From Streptomyces antibioticus (GTDB lineage Bacteria; Actinomycetota; Actinomycetes; Streptomycetales; Streptomycetaceae): a stretch of 64,000 bases of DNA. This document shows positions 17,233-26,477 of the stretch, in pieces. The position numbers and the translations under genes were made by a program. The stretch spans positions 124,001 to 188,000 of the forward strand of contig NZ_KQ948435.1 of the NCBI RefSeq assembly GCF_001514065.1, written 5' to 3'. Under the pieces are notes generated by a model that had not been told where the DNA came from, did no database searches, and saw nothing but the letters and a program-made list of their open reading frames with translations. How positions within the stretch are numbered: the stretch's first letter is position 1; every line of letters starts with the position of its first letter.

Positions 17233-19530
17233 GTGGTGACTCCGGTGAACCCCCCGCCCCTTGCCCCCACTTCGCCACCGCCGGTCACGGACGCCCGGCA
17301 GGGCCTGCTCTCCGCCCTGCCCGAGGGCGTGCGGGTACGGCTCCTGCACGCCGTGCACGGCGATCCGCGCGCGGCGGCCGAGGCCGTACGGCTGCTCGGC
17401 GACCGCCGCTCGGCCGGCCTCGACCCCCTCCCTGCCGAACCCGCCGAACTGGCCCCGTCGCTGTTGCGCGCCCACCGCGCGGAGATCCGCGCCCTGCCCG
17501 ACGACACCCGCCTCCTGCTGCTCCTCGCGGCGGCCGACCAGTACCCGGTCGCCACGCACGCGTTCCTGCGCGCGGTCGCCGCCGCGCGCCTCGACACCCG
17601 CCCCCTGGAGGCCGCCGAGGCCGCCGGGCTCGCCCACGCGCGCGCCGACGGGGTCGCCTTCCGTGACGCCTGGACGAGGATCGCCGCGTACGACACCGGC
17701 TCCCCGGCGGACCGGCGCGACGTCCACCGGCTGCTGGCCCGCGTCCTGCGCACGGAGGGCGAGACGCCGCTGCGTTCCTGGCACCGGGGTGCGGGAGCGC
17801 TCGGCCCGAGCGCCCGGCTGGCCGCGGAACTCACCACGGCCGCCGCGACGGCCCGCGACGAGGGCCGTCTCCCGCTGGCCCGCGCCCTCACCGAACGCGC
17901 GGCCGCGCTGTGCCCCGACCGGGCGGAGCAAACCCGTCTGGTGACACGTGCCGCCGGATACGCCTGGCAGTCCGGTGCGGGCGACCGGGCGCGGGCCCTG
18001 GCGGCGCGCACCGAGGACGACGCGCTGACCGGCGTACTCGCCCTGCGGGCGGGGAACGCGGCCGAAGCGTTCGACGCGCTGCTGACGGCCGTGGTGCGGG
18101 AACCGGGGGAGGTGGGTGGTGTGGGTGCCGACGGTGACGCTCCTGGCGCCGTTGGCCGGAACGTTTCTCCCGTAACACTGGGCACCTCCCGCCCCACCCT
18201 CGCCACCCTCGACGTCCCCGACCCCGCCCTCCACCTCCTCGCCCGGGCCACCGAGGCTGCCATCTACACCGGTGACCTGCGGCGATGCCGGGAGGCCGAC
18301 CGGGTCGCCCGCAGGCTCGGGATCGAGCCGCCCGGCACGCTCGGCGGGCTCGCGGCGGCCTTCGAGGGGCGCTACGAGGACGCGCGGGACCTGCTCGGCG
18401 CGACGGCCGGGCGCTGCGGCCCCGGCGGCGACCCGACCCTCCTGATCCACGCCGGCATCGCCGCCCTCCTGCTCGGCGACCACACGCGGGCCACCGCGGC
18501 GACCGTGCGTGCGGCCGCCTCCGCGCGCGTGCGCGGCGCGCCGGTCGCCGTGGCACAGGCGATGGAGTTCCGTGCCTACGCCGACTTCTGGACCGGGCGC
18601 CCGCGCGCCGGGGAGGCCGCCGCGGCCGACGCGCTCTGGCAGGCGTACGCCACCGGCCAGGACAACGGCGCCTGCCATCTCCAGGCGGCCCTGGCCATGT
18701 TCGCGGCGCTCACCGGCGACGCCGACGTCTGCCGGGAACGCGCGGCGACGGCCCGGTCGTACGCCCTCGGGCGCGGTCTCGGTCTGCCCGCCGCGCTCGC
18801 CCAGTGGGCGCTCGCCTACCTGGACCTCAGCAGCGGCCGGTTCGCCGCCGCGGCGGCCCGGCTGCGCGCCCTCGCCGGCTTCGGTCCCGGCCACGGCCAC
18901 CGGGCCATCCGGCACCTGGCCACCCCGCACTACGTCGAGGCGGCCGTCCGCACCGACGACACCCGGGTGGCCCGGGTCGCTCATGCCGACTACCACCGCT
19001 GGGCGAGCGCCGTCCGCAGCCCCGACGACCTGGCGCTCAGCGCCCGTTGCCAGGCCCTGCTGGCGCCCGGCGCCGAAGCGGTCGACCACTATCGCACCGC
19101 ACTCGACCTGCATGCCCGGGGTACCCGCGACTTCGAACGCGCCCGCACGGAGCTGCTGTTCGGCAGCGCGCTGCGCCGGCTGCGGCACCGCACCGAGGCC
19201 CGCGACCGGCTGCACAGCGCATTGGAGGCCTTCGAGCACTTCGGCGCCCCGCACTGCGCCGCCCAGGCCCGGACGGAACTCCGCGCGCTCGGTACCCCCG
19301 CGACTCCCACGTCAGCGGCTCCGGACGATCCCACCACCCGTCTCACCGCCCAGCAGCTCATGGTCGCCCGCATGGCCGCCGAGGGCGCCACCAATCGCGA
19401 GATCGCGACGAGGCTGGCCCTCAGCCCCCGCACGATCGACCACCATCTGCGGGGCGTCTTCGCACGGTTGGGCATCCGGTCACGGATCGAGCTGGTGCGG
19501 CTGCTGGCGGAGGGGGAGGGGGCGAGATGA
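17233..19530 (+). CDS. LuxR-family regulator resembling a LAL protein without the ATPase domain
   Basis: 765 aa, start GTG 17233 (GTG-GTG in tandem). No Walker A or B is present. The sequence begins where LAL (MalT-like) regulators leave the AAA+ module: 'GVRVRLLHAVHGDPRAAAEA', then '[20 protein letters not shown]' and 'RRDVHRLLARVLRT'. A helical TPR-like array follows to about 680. The C-terminal LuxR HTH is 'LTAQQLMVARMAAEGATNRE' to 'GIRSRIELVRLL' (about 700-762). It diverges from the lipase, so it is the likely lipase activator (LipR role). Confidence 0.85.
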   Translation: MVTPVNPPPLAPTSPPPVTDARQGLLSALPEGVRVRLLHAVHGDPRAAAEAVRLLGDRRSAGLDPLPAEPAELAPSLLRAHRAEIRALPDDTRLLLLLAAADQYPVATHAFLRAVAAARLDTRPLEAAEAAGLAHARADGVAFRDAWTRIAAYDTGSPADRRDVHRLLARVLRTEGETPLRSWHRGAGALGPSARLAAELTTAAATARDEGRLPLARALTERAAALCPDRAEQTRLVTRAAGYAWQSGAGDRARALAARTEDDALTGVLALRAGNAAEAFDALLTAVVREPGEVGGVGADGDAPGAVGRNVSPVTLGTSRPTLATLDVPDPALHLLARATEAAIYTGDLRRCREADRVARRLGIEPPGTLGGLAAAFEGRYEDARDLLGATAGRCGPGGDPTLLIHAGIAALLLGDHTRATAATVRAAASARVRGAPVAVAQAMEFRAYADFWTGRPRAGEAAAADALWQAYATGQDNGACHLQAALAMFAALTGDADVCRERAATARSYALGRGLGLPAALAQWALAYLDLSSGRFAAAAARLRALAGFGPGHGHRAIRHLATPHYVEAAVRTDDTRVARVAHADYHRWASAVRSPDDLALSARCQALLAPGAEAVDHYRTALDLHARGTRDFERARTELLFGSALRRLRHRTEARDRLHSALEAFEHFGAPHCAAQARTELRALGTPATPTSAAPDDPTTRLTAQQLMVARMAAEGATNREIATRLALSPRTIDHHLRGVFARLGIRSRIELVRLLAEGEGAR

Positions 19531-19541
19531 GGCGGGGCGGT

Positions 19542-19632
19542 CACCGCCTCGGACTCAGACGGGAGACGACGCGGGGGCGCCCCGCCGCGCACGCGGACGG
19601 GAGATGACGCGGTGGCACCGCCTCGCACTCAG
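19542..19632. repeat. Swapped duplication between LuxR regulator and bioD
   Basis: CACCGCCTCGSACTCAG occurs at 19542-19558 and 19616-19632. GACGGGAGAYGACGCGG occurs at 19558-19574 and 19596-19612. The two 17-bp blocks are in opposite order, and the second copy runs into the bioD stop codon. A hairpin (GGCGG TCA CCGCC, 19536-19548) in the first block may end the regulator transcript. Confidence 0.6.
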
Positions 19633-20345
19633 GCGGCTTCCCGCCCCCGGAACACCTCCTCGTCCCACACCCCGTCCAGCCGCGGCGCCAGCCAACTCGG
19701 CGCCGCCGCACGGAAGTCGGCCGGTGCCAGTGCCCCCGCGCCCATCGGCAGCGCCCCCAGCAGCGGCGCGTCGGCGATCTCTGGCAGGTCGGTCACATTG
19801 CACCGCATCGCCAGATCGGGCGAGTCGGGCCAGCCGCCGATGACGACCCCCGCCAACTCCAGGCCCCGGGAGCGCAGTTCACGGGCCGTCAGGTCGGTGG
19901 TGTTGAGCGTGCCGAGCCCGGCCGTCGCCACCACCAGCACCGGCGCTCCGAGGAGTTGCGCCGCGTCCGCCAGAGTCCCGCCCGCCTCGTCGAACCGTAC
20001 GAGCAGCCCGCCGGCGCCTTCGACCAGCACCAAGTCGTGGTCGGTCGCCAGCTTGGCGGCCGCCTCCGCGATCTCCTGCGGGCGCACCGGAGCGCGGCCC
20101 GCTCGGCGCGCGGCCGTCGCCGGGGCCAACGGCTCGGGGTAGCGGGCGAGTTCGGCGGTCGTGACCGGCCCCGCGAGTCGCGCGACCTCCTGGGCGTCGC
20201 CCGGCTCGTCCGGCCGTACGCCCGTCTGGGCCGCTTTGAGCACGGCCACCGACCGGCCCGCGGCGACGGCGGCGGCGGCGACCGCGGCGGTCGTGATCGT
20301 CTTGCCGACCTCCGTGCCGGTGCCCGTGATCACCAGGACAGACAT
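19629..20345 (-). CDS. bioD: Dethiobiotin synthase
   Basis: 238 aa. P-loop variant 'ITGTGTEVGKTITTAAVA' at the N-terminus, 'VAVLKAAQTGV' with the carbamate-binding Lys near 38, and 'LVLVEGAGGLLVRFDE' near 108. It makes dethiobiotin from DAPA, CO2 and ATP, the penultimate step of biotin synthesis. It is the last gene of bioB-bioA-bioD, one base after bioA. Confidence 0.96.
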   Translation of the reverse strand: MSVLVITGTGTEVGKTITTAAVAAAAVAAGRSVAVLKAAQTGVRPDEPGDAQEVARLAGPVTTAELARYPEPLAPATAARRAGRAPVRPQEIAEAAAKLATDHDLVLVEGAGGLLVRFDEAGGTLADAAQLLGAPVLVVATAGLGTLNTTDLTARELRSRGLELAGVVIGGWPDSPDLAMRCNVTDLPEIADAPLLGALPMGAGALAPADFRAAAPSWLAPRLDGVWDEEVFRGREAA

Positions 20346-20346
20346 C

Positions 20347-21621
20347 TCAACCCTCTCCCGCCGCCGCGCACACGGCGCGCGCGATCCGGGCCACGTCCGC
20401 GTCGCCCGTGACGTACGGCGGCATCGTGTAGACGAGGTCGCGGAACGGCCGCAGCCACACGCCCTCGCGCACGGCCGCCTCCGTGGCCGCCTTCATGTCC
20501 ACCTCGTGGTCCAGCTGGACCACACCGATCGCGCCGAGGACGCGGACGTCCCGGACGCCCGGCAGCTCCCTCGCCGGAGCGAGGCCTTCCACCAGCCCCG
20601 CCTCGATCCGCTTGACCTCGGACTGCCAGTCCTGCCCGAGCAGCAGCTCGATCGAGGCGCAGGCCACGGTGGCGGCGAGCGGGTTGCCCATGAACGTCGG
20701 GCCGTGTGCCAGCACCGGCACCTCGCCGCGCGAGATGCCGTCGGCCACGCGCGCCGTGCACAAGGTGGCCGCCATCGTCAGATAGCCGCCGGTCAGCGCC
20801 TTGCCCACACACATCACGTCCGGGGTGACCGCCGCGTGCTCCGCCGCGAACAGCGCGCCCGTGCGCCCGAAGCCGGTCGCGATCTCGTCGAAGACCAGCA
20901 GCACGTCGTGCGCGTCGCACGCCTCGCGCAGCACCCGCAGATACGCGGGGGAGTGGAACCGCATCCCGCCCGCGCCCTGCACCACCGGCTCCACGATCAC
21001 CGCGGCCAGTTCGTCGGCGTGCCGCTCGATCAGCGCGCGCAGCTGGTCGGCGTACGACTCCTCGTACTCCGGCGGCGGCGCGTCCGCGAACACCTGGCGC
21101 GGGAGCACCCCGGTCCACAGGTCGTGCATCCCGCCCTCGGGGTCGCAGACCGACATCGGCTGCCAGGTGTCCCCGTGGTAGCCGCCCCGCCAGGTCAGCA
21201 GCCGCTGCTTGCCGCCGCGTCCCAGCGAGCGCCAGTACTGGAGGCACATCTTCACGGCGACCTCGACGGACACCGAACCCGAGTCGGCCAGGAACACATG
21301 CTCCAGGCCTTCGGGCGACATGTCGACAAGGTGCTTCGCGAGGCGTACGGCGGGCTCGTGGGTGAGCCCGCCGAACATCACGTGGCTCATCCGGCCGAGC
21401 TGCCCGGCGGCGGCCTCGTTCAGCACCGGGTGGTTGTAGCCGTGGATGGCCGACCACCAGGACGACATGCCGTCGACCAGCTCCCCGGCGGACGTGCACA
21501 GCCGCACCCCGCTCGCCGACTCCACGACGAGCGGTTCCACGCGGCCTGGCATCGGCCCGTACGGATGCCACACATGCCGCCGGTCGAGCTCCAGCAGCTC
21601 GGACACGGGCAGCTCAGGCAT
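20347..21621 (-). CDS. bioA: Adenosylmethionine-8-amino-7-oxononanoate aminotransferase
   Basis: 424 aa from ATG 21621, overlapping the 3' end of bioB by eight bases. Class III PLP aminotransferase features: '[10 protein letters not shown]' substrate segment near 18, '[13 protein letters not shown]' near 112, '[19 protein letters not shown]' near 250 and the PLP Lys in '[13 protein letters not shown]' near 278. It converts KAPA to DAPA with S-adenosylmethionine as amino donor. The start is placed here because upstream residues overlap bioB. Confidence 0.95.
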   Translation of the reverse strand: MPELPVSELLELDRRHVWHPYGPMPGRVEPLVVESASGVRLCTSAGELVDGMSSWWSAIHGYNHPVLNEAAAGQLGRMSHVMFGGLTHEPAVRLAKHLVDMSPEGLEHVFLADSGSVSVEVAVKMCLQYWRSLGRGGKQRLLTWRGGYHGDTWQPMSVCDPEGGMHDLWTGVLPRQVFADAPPPEYEESYADQLRALIERHADELAAVIVEPVVQGAGGMRFHSPAYLRVLREACDAHDVLLVFDEIATGFGRTGALFAAEHAAVTPDVMCVGKALTGGYLTMAATLCTARVADGISRGEVPVLAHGPTFMGNPLAATVACASIELLLGQDWQSEVKRIEAGLVEGLAPARELPGVRDVRVLGAIGVVQLDHEVDMKAATEAAVREGVWLRPFRDLVYTMPPYVTGDADVARIARAVCAAAGEG

Positions 21622-22825
21622 TGGGCGCGAGATCCGTCCCGGCCCCGCGACGGCGTACGGCGACCAGATCCGTGCGCGGCTCGTTGGCCTCGGGAACGGC
21701 GGCGGGCTCATGGGAACCGCACACCGAACCACAGCCGGTACCGCACCCGGCCTCGGCATGCGAACCACACCCGGCCTCGGCATGCGAACCGCATCCGCCC
21801 GCCGCGGCGGCGGCCACGTCCGCCCGGTGCTGCGGCAGCGTGACCTCGCCCGCGCCCTCCACCTCGAAGCCGGCGTCCGCGATCATCTCCAGGTCGGCCC
21901 TGCCCGCCTGGCCCTCGGACGTCAGGTAGTCGCCGAGGAAGATCGAGTTGGCGATGTTCAGGGCGAGCGGCTGCATGGTGCGCAGATGGACCTCACGGCC
22001 GCCCGCGATCCGGACCTCGGCGTCGGGGCAGACGAACCGGACCATCGCCAGGATGCGCAGACAGCGCTGCGGGGTGAGGTTCCACTCCTTGGCCAGCGGG
22101 GTGCCCTCGAACGGGATCAGGAAGTTGACGGGGACCGAGTCCGGGTCCAGCTCACGCAGCGAGAAGACCACGTCCACCAGGTCCTCGTCCGACTCGCCCA
22201 TGCCCGCGATCAGACCCGAGCAGGCCGACAGGCCCGCCGCGTGCGCCTTCTGCACGGTGTCGACGCGGTCGGCGTAGGTGTGCGTCGTCGTGATGTCGCC
22301 GTACGTCGCCTCGGAGGTGTTGAGGTTGTGGTTGTAGGCGTCGGCGCCGGCCTCGCGCAGCCGCTCGGCCTGGCCGTCGGAGAGCAGCCCGAGACAGGCG
22401 CACACCTCGACGTTCTCGTTCTGGTCCTTGATCGCCTTGATGGTGCCCGCGACCCGGTCCACGTCCCGGTCCGTCGGACCGCGCCCGCTCGCCACCAGAC
22501 AGACCCGCTTCGCACCACCCGCGAGACCCGCGGCGGCGGCCTTGGAGGCCTCGTCGGGCTTGAGCCAGGTGTACTTCAGGATCCCGGCCTCGGAGCCGAG
22601 CCGCTGCGAGCAGTAGGAGCAGTCCTCGGGGCACAAGCCGGACTTGAGGTTGACGAGGTAGTTCAGTTTCACGCGTCGGCCGAACCAGTGCCGGCGCACC
22701 TTTCCGGCCGCGGCCACCACGTCGAGCAGGTCGTCGTCGGAAGTGGCGAGGACGGCGAGCGCCTCGTCGCGGGTCGGCAGCTCGCGCCGAAGCCCCTTGT
22801 CCACCAGCGTGTTCAGCAGGTCCAT
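21614..22825 (-). CDS. bioB: Biotin synthase with Cys/His-rich C-terminal tail
   Basis: 403 aa from ATG 22825. The radical-SAM cluster ligands are C65, C69 and C72 ('CPEDCSYC'). The second cluster region includes 'VCLVASGRG', 'EVCACLG' and '[10 protein letters not shown]'. It inserts sulfur into dethiobiotin. After the barrel (about residue 340) a 60-residue tail follows. Its first 30 residues hold Cys 345, 353, 361, 365, 369 and His 348, 356, 372 in tandem GCGSHAEA repeats. E. coli BioB (346 aa) has no such tail. It is first in the bioB-A-D operon. Confidence 0.96.
   Translation of the reverse strand: MDLLNTLVDKGLRRELPTRDEALAVLATSDDDLLDVVAAAGKVRRHWFGRRVKLNYLVNLKSGLCPEDCSYCSQRLGSEAGILKYTWLKPDEASKAAAAGLAGGAKRVCLVASGRGPTDRDVDRVAGTIKAIKDQNENVEVCACLGLLSDGQAERLREAGADAYNHNLNTSEATYGDITTTHTYADRVDTVQKAHAAGLSACSGLIAGMGESDEDLVDVVFSLRELDPDSVPVNFLIPFEGTPLAKEWNLTPQRCLRILAMVRFVCPDAEVRIAGGREVHLRTMQPLALNIANSIFLGDYLTSEGQAGRADLEMIADAGFEVEGAGEVTLPQHRADVAAAAAGGCGSHAEAGCGSHAEAGCGTGCGSVCGSHEPAAVPEANEPRTDLVAVRRRGAGTDLAPNA
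21747..21795. repeat. 24-bp tandem duplication inside bioB
   Basis: About 24 bp (CCGGCCTCGGCATGCGAACC and flank) is repeated twice in frame, encoding the GCGSHAEA units of the BioB tail. The copies differ by one base in the compared core. This points to recent in-frame expansion. Confidence 0.75.
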
Positions 22826-22891
22826 GAAAGCTGATCCTGTCCTAAGGAGCCGTCTCCGGCCAAGGAGAGTTCGTACAACAGCTGCCATTCG

Positions 22892-22913
22892 CTGTGTGGG
22901 TATTGCCACACAG
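22892..22913. promoter_or_regulatory. Candidate bio operator: CTGTGTGG-N6-CCACACAG
   Basis: A perfect 8-bp-arm inverted repeat (22892-22899 and 22906-22913) lies between the divergent starts of bioB (22825) and bioF (22973). It is the only strong symmetry in the 147-bp gap and could control both directions at once. A biotin repressor (BirA- or BioQ-like) is the natural suspect, but the sequence is not one I know from those families. Confidence 0.55.
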
Positions 22914-22972
22914 TGGGCGGCTGCTTGTCCCACTAGTGTCTGTTCGCTGCCTACAAAACCTCCGGAGGACCC

Positions 22973-24106
22973 ATGGCGTTCGGCTGGATCGACCAGCAGG
23001 TGCGGGTGCGCACCCGCAGGGGCCTGGTGCGGACCCTGCGCCCGCGCCCCGCCGATTCGCCGCTGCTCGATCTCGCGAGCAACGACTACCTGGGCCTGAC
23101 CCGTCATCCCGAGGTGGTCGAGGGGGCCGCGCGGGCCGCCCGGACCTGGGGCGGGGGCTCCACCGGATCTCGACTCGTCACCGGCACGACCGAGCTCCAT
23201 GCTCAGCTGGAACGCGAGCTGGCCGATTTCTGCGGGTTCGAGGCGGCCCTCGTCTTCTCCTCCGGTTACGCGGCCAACCTCGCCGCGGTCACCGCGCTGG
23301 CGCCGCTCCGCTCGCTGATCGTCTCGGACGCCGGCAACCACGCCTCGCTGATCGACGGCTGCCGGCTGGCCCGGGGCGCCTCACAGGTGGTGGAGCACGC
23401 CGACCCGGACGCCGTGCGCAAGGCGCTCCAGACCCATGAGGGACCGGGCCCGGCCGTCTTCGTGTCCGACACGGTCTTCTCCGTCGACGGCGATGCCGCC
23501 CCGCTGGCCGCGCACGCCGAGGCCTGTCGGGAGTACGGCGCCGGTCTGGTGCTCGACGACGCCCACGGCCTGGGCGTGCTCGGCGACGGCGGCCGGGGCG
23601 CCCCGCACGCGGCGGGGCTCGCGGGCGCCGACGACGTCGTCGTGACGGTCACGCTGTCCAAGTCGCTCGGCAGCCAGGGCGGGGCCGTGCTCGGCCCGGC
23701 CCGGGTGATCGACCACCTGGTCAACACGGCACGGACGTTCATCTTCGACACGGGCCTGGCGCCGGCGGCGGCCGGGGCCGCCCTGTCGGCGCTGCGCCTG
23801 CTGCGCCGCGAGCCCGAGCGGGCGGCCCGGGCACGCGAGGTGGCCGCCGAACTGCACGCACGCCTGACCGCCGCGGGTCACGAGGCGGTACGACCGGACG
23901 CCGCGGTGGTCTCCGTGCGCGCGCCGTCCCCGGAAGAGGCCGTGCAGTGGGCGGCCGACTGTCGTGCGGCAGGCCTGTCCGTGGGCTGTTTCCGTCCTCC
24001 TTCCGTGCCCGACGGCATCTCACGGCTGCGGCTGACCGCCCGCGCGGACCTCTCCGAGGCGCAGATCGAACGCGCTGTACAGGTGATCGGTGAGACACGA
24101 CCATGA
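22973..24106 (+). CDS. bioF: 8-amino-7-oxononanoate synthase
   Basis: 377 aa behind GGAGGA. An alpha-oxoamine synthase: '[18 protein letters not shown]' near 36, '[18 protein letters not shown]' near 66, '[12 protein letters not shown]' near 195 and the PLP Lys in '[14 protein letters not shown]' near 225. It joins pimeloyl-ACP/CoA and alanine to form KAPA, the first committed step of biotin ring assembly. It diverges from bioBAD, and the four encoded steps cover pimelate to biotin. The BioC/BioH functions are not in this window. Confidence 0.95.
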   Translation: MAFGWIDQQVRVRTRRGLVRTLRPRPADSPLLDLASNDYLGLTRHPEVVEGAARAARTWGGGSTGSRLVTGTTELHAQLERELADFCGFEAALVFSSGYAANLAAVTALAPLRSLIVSDAGNHASLIDGCRLARGASQVVEHADPDAVRKALQTHEGPGPAVFVSDTVFSVDGDAAPLAAHAEACREYGAGLVLDDAHGLGVLGDGGRGAPHAAGLAGADDVVVTVTLSKSLGSQGGAVLGPARVIDHLVNTARTFIFDTGLAPAAAGAALSALRLLRREPERAARAREVAAELHARLTAAGHEAVRPDAAVVSVRAPSPEEAVQWAADCRAAGLSVGCFRPPSVPDGISRLRLTARADLSEAQIERAVQVIGETRP

Positions 24107-24114
24107 GTCGGCGT

Positions 24115-24128
24115 GACACGGCCGTGTC
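24115..24128. terminator. Palindrome between bioF and DUF397 gene
   Basis: GACACGGCCGTGTC is a 14-bp perfect palindrome nine bases after the bioF stop and between convergent genes. It lacks a T-tract, which is common for Streptomyces terminators. Confidence 0.35.
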
Positions 24129-24147
24129 CGGATCGGATCGGAACTGA

Positions 24148-24369
24148 TCAGAACGCGGCCGTGAACTCCGCCCAGCTCCCGGGGGAGAAGAGCAGCGCGG
24201 GTCCGGACGGGTCCTTGGAGTCGCGCACGGCGACGAGTCCGGCCCGCGGGCCGGACCTTGGCCGAGCGGTCTCGACACAGTTGTTCGCTCCCGTGCTGTA
24301 ACTGCTGCGCAGCCAGCCCACGTCGAGCAGATCGGTACTGGTAGGAACGTTCCGAGGCAGTGCAGACAT
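24148..24369 (-). CDS. DUF397-domain protein (WhiJ/BldB-locus type)
   Basis: 73 aa. 'DVGWLRSSYSTGANNCVETA' and 'VAVRDSKDPSGPALLFSPGS' are the two conserved blocks of DUF397. Such small proteins are encoded beside XRE regulators and anti-sigma-like ATPases in many paralogous Streptomyces loci (abaA, whiJ), where they take part in development and secondary metabolism control. It lies nine bases downstream of the XRE gene, on the same strand. Confidence 0.9.
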   Translation of the reverse strand: MSALPRNVPTSTDLLDVGWLRSSYSTGANNCVETARPRSGPRAGLVAVRDSKDPSGPALLFSPGSWAEFTAAF

Positions 24370-24378
24370 GGTGCCTCC

Positions 24379-25248
24379 TTACGCGCCGTCACCTATCCCG
24401 GCGATGTAATCCAACGAGTCCTCGGGCGAAAGGGCGTGGCCCTTAAGGGTGTTGAAGGCCTCGGTGTAGGCCCGGAGGTCTTCTTTCCGTTCGAGGTAGA
24501 GGCTACTCGTCAAGTGGTCGAGAACAACCACGTCCAGATCAGAAGTGCGCGAAAATGAGAAGATAACGAAAGGGCCGGTGATGCCGATGTGTGCTCCCGC
24601 GGCGAACGGCAGCACCTGAAGTCTGACTTGGGGGAGCCGGGCCGCCTCGACGAGCCGCCGCAACTGCCGGGCCATCACCTCGGGGCCGCCGATCTCCCGG
24701 CGCAGCACCCCCTCGTCGAGCACCGCGGCGAGCTCCAGCGGCGGGTCGGCCCGCAGCACGTCCTGCCGGGCCAGCCGCACCTCCACCAGCGCGTCCAGCC
24801 GTTCGTCGGTCTCGCCGTCGAGGCCGCCGACCGCGGCCCGGGTGACCGCACGGGCGTACTCGGGCGTCTGCAACAGCCCGGGGACGACGGAGATCTCCAG
24901 TGTGCGCATCGCGGTCGCCTGGGACTCCAGGCTGATGAAGTCCCGGTACGTCGGGGGCAGCACCCCGCGGTAGGCGTGCCACCAGTGGTGGCGTCCGCCG
25001 CCCTCGTCGGACCCCGCCAACACCAGGAGCAACTCCCTGAGTTGGCTGTCCTGGACCTCGTAGACGTCCAGGAGTAACCGCACATCGGCCGGTTTCACCC
25101 CGCTGGCGCCGGTCTCGATCCGGCTCACCTTGGACTGGTGCCAGCCCACCAGCCGGGCCGCCTCACCACTGGTGAGCCCCGCACCGGTGCGCAACGCACG
25201 CAGTTCGGCGCCCAGTTTCCGGCGGCGTACCGCGGGACCGTGCTGCAT
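24379..25248 (-). CDS. XRE-family regulator with DUF5753 domain (WhiJ-like)
   Basis: 289 aa behind AAGGAGGA. HTH_3 fold at 12-70 ('GLTSGEAARLVGWHQSKVSR'). The large C-terminal DUF5753-type ligand domain (about 95-285) includes 'YRDFISLESQATAMRTLE', 'VPGLLQTPEYARAV' and 'LPFAAGAHIGITGPF'. WhiJ of S. coelicolor has this organisation. It likely represses target promoters until bound by the neighbouring DUF397 protein; that mechanism comes from published whiJ models and is not visible here. Confidence 0.93.
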   Translation of the reverse strand: MQHGPAVRRRKLGAELRALRTGAGLTSGEAARLVGWHQSKVSRIETGASGVKPADVRLLLDVYEVQDSQLRELLLVLAGSDEGGGRHHWWHAYRGVLPPTYRDFISLESQATAMRTLEISVVPGLLQTPEYARAVTRAAVGGLDGETDERLDALVEVRLARQDVLRADPPLELAAVLDEGVLRREIGGPEVMARQLRRLVEAARLPQVRLQVLPFAAGAHIGITGPFVIFSFSRTSDLDVVVLDHLTSSLYLERKEDLRAYTEAFNTLKGHALSPEDSLDYIAGIGDGA

Positions 25249-25460
25249 GGGCTCCTCCTTACTCCTTCCGGGCCGCCCAAATACGGTCTTCCGTCGGAGA
25301 GTTCACCGCTTCGAGCGACAGATATATGCATATCTTGGTGGATCGGCACCGTGACCGGCCTGGTAATGGCAGTCTGGCGAAGAAGCACCAGTCCGGGACC
25401 GTACTCGAACCATCCGCTCCGTGTCGGACTGCGGTCCCGTGGGAAAGGGACGACCTCGCC

Positions 25461-25919
25461 ATGGCAGACCATCTGGAAGCATCCGTCACTCTGCCGAGCG
25501 ATCCCGCCTCGGTCTCCGCGGCCCGCGCCTACGTCCTGAGCACCCTCTCGGAGTGGGGCCTGCCGGCGGACACGGAAGCGGCGGAGACGATCCGGCTCAT
25601 CGTCTCCGAACTCGCCACCAACGCGGTACAGCACACCTTCGGTCAGTCACCCACCTTCACGGTGGACATCCAGCTCGACCGCGACGAGCAGCTGCGCATC
25701 GGAGTCACCGACAGCCACCCCCGCTTCCCCAAACGGCTGCCGGCCGCCGTCCAGCAGGACAACGGCCGAGGCATGGTGATCATTCGCTGGCTGACCGCGG
25801 AGTGCGGCGGCAAGCTGAGAGTCCGTCCCACCCGCGAGGGCGGCAAGACGGTCTCCATCGAACTCCCGTGGACGGTACCGGCGCAGCCGGTGTCGGCGGC
25901 GGGACAGCAGGAGCCCTGA
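25461..25919 (+). CDS. Anti-sigma-factor-like ATP-binding protein (HATPase_c_2)
   Basis: 152 aa from ATG 25461; the earlier in-frame ATG at 25326 has no sensible Shine-Dalgarno and is less likely. It has a single GHKL fold: N box 'LIVSELATNAVQHTFG' near 60, 'RIGVTDSHPRFP' near 87 and G box 'QDNGRGMVIIRWL' near 106. Relatives are RsbW/SpoIIAB-like kinases or ATPases found next to whiJ-type XRE genes. It is divergent from the XRE gene; the shared 212-bp gap holds an AT-rich element near 25320-25335. Confidence 0.9.
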   Translation: MADHLEASVTLPSDPASVSAARAYVLSTLSEWGLPADTEAAETIRLIVSELATNAVQHTFGQSPTFTVDIQLDRDEQLRIGVTDSHPRFPKRLPAAVQQDNGRGMVIIRWLTAECGGKLRVRPTREGGKTVSIELPWTVPAQPVSAAGQQEP

Positions 25920-25996
25920 CCGACGGCGTGCTCAACGGGGCCTGAGGCCCCGCAGGGGTGACGGCGGGTCAGGTCGCCGTCACCCCCGCGGGAAGG

Positions 25997-26470
25997 TCAC
26001 TTGACCCGGCCGTACCAGACGCTCTTCGTCCAGATCTTCTGGAGCTTCACGACCTCCCCGCTCTTCGGGGAGTGCCAGATCTTCCCCTTCCCGGCGTAGA
26101 TCCCGACGTGGTACACGCTCGACCCCGAGTGGAAGAACACGAGGTCGCCGGCCTTGCGGCTGCCGGCCGAGATGTGCCGGGTCTTGTTGTACTGCTGAGC
26201 CGCTGTCCGGGGCAGTTTCTTGCCCGCCTTCTTGTACGAGTACAGCGTGAGCCCGGAGCAGTCGAACCTGTGCGGCCCCGCGGCGCCCCACTTGTACGGG
26301 GAGCCTTTCTTGGAAGCCGCGACCTGGAGTGCCTTCGTCGCCGGTGTCGCGGCCTCGGCGTCGGAGGCGACGCCCGGGACCACGATGGAGCCGCCCACTG
26401 CGGCGATGGTGAGGGCCGAGGCGGTACCGGCTCGGGCCATCAGCGACGGGACACGATTGAGCGCAGACAT
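25997..26470 (-). CDS. Secreted NlpC/P60 (C40) cell-wall hydrolase
   Basis: 157 aa from ATG 26470. The signal peptide ends near residue 40 ('GVASDAEAA'). The NlpC/P60 domain follows: 'PYKWGAAGPHRFDCSGLTLY' with nucleophile Cys near 71, 'GDLVFFHSGSSVYHVGIYAG' with catalytic His near 121, and a third polar residue near 'IWHSPKSG'. It cleaves D-Glu-m-DAP-type bonds in stem peptides. It is a minimal single-domain enzyme without an SH3 or coiled-coil targeting part. A c-di-AMP riboswitch stands directly in front. Confidence 0.93.
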   Translation of the reverse strand: MSALNRVPSLMARAGTASALTIAAVGGSIVVPGVASDAEAATPATKALQVAASKKGSPYKWGAAGPHRFDCSGLTLYSYKKAGKKLPRTAAQQYNKTRHISAGSRKAGDLVFFHSGSSVYHVGIYAGKGKIWHSPKSGEVVKLQKIWTKSVWYGRVK

Positions 26471-26477
26471 GCGCAAC

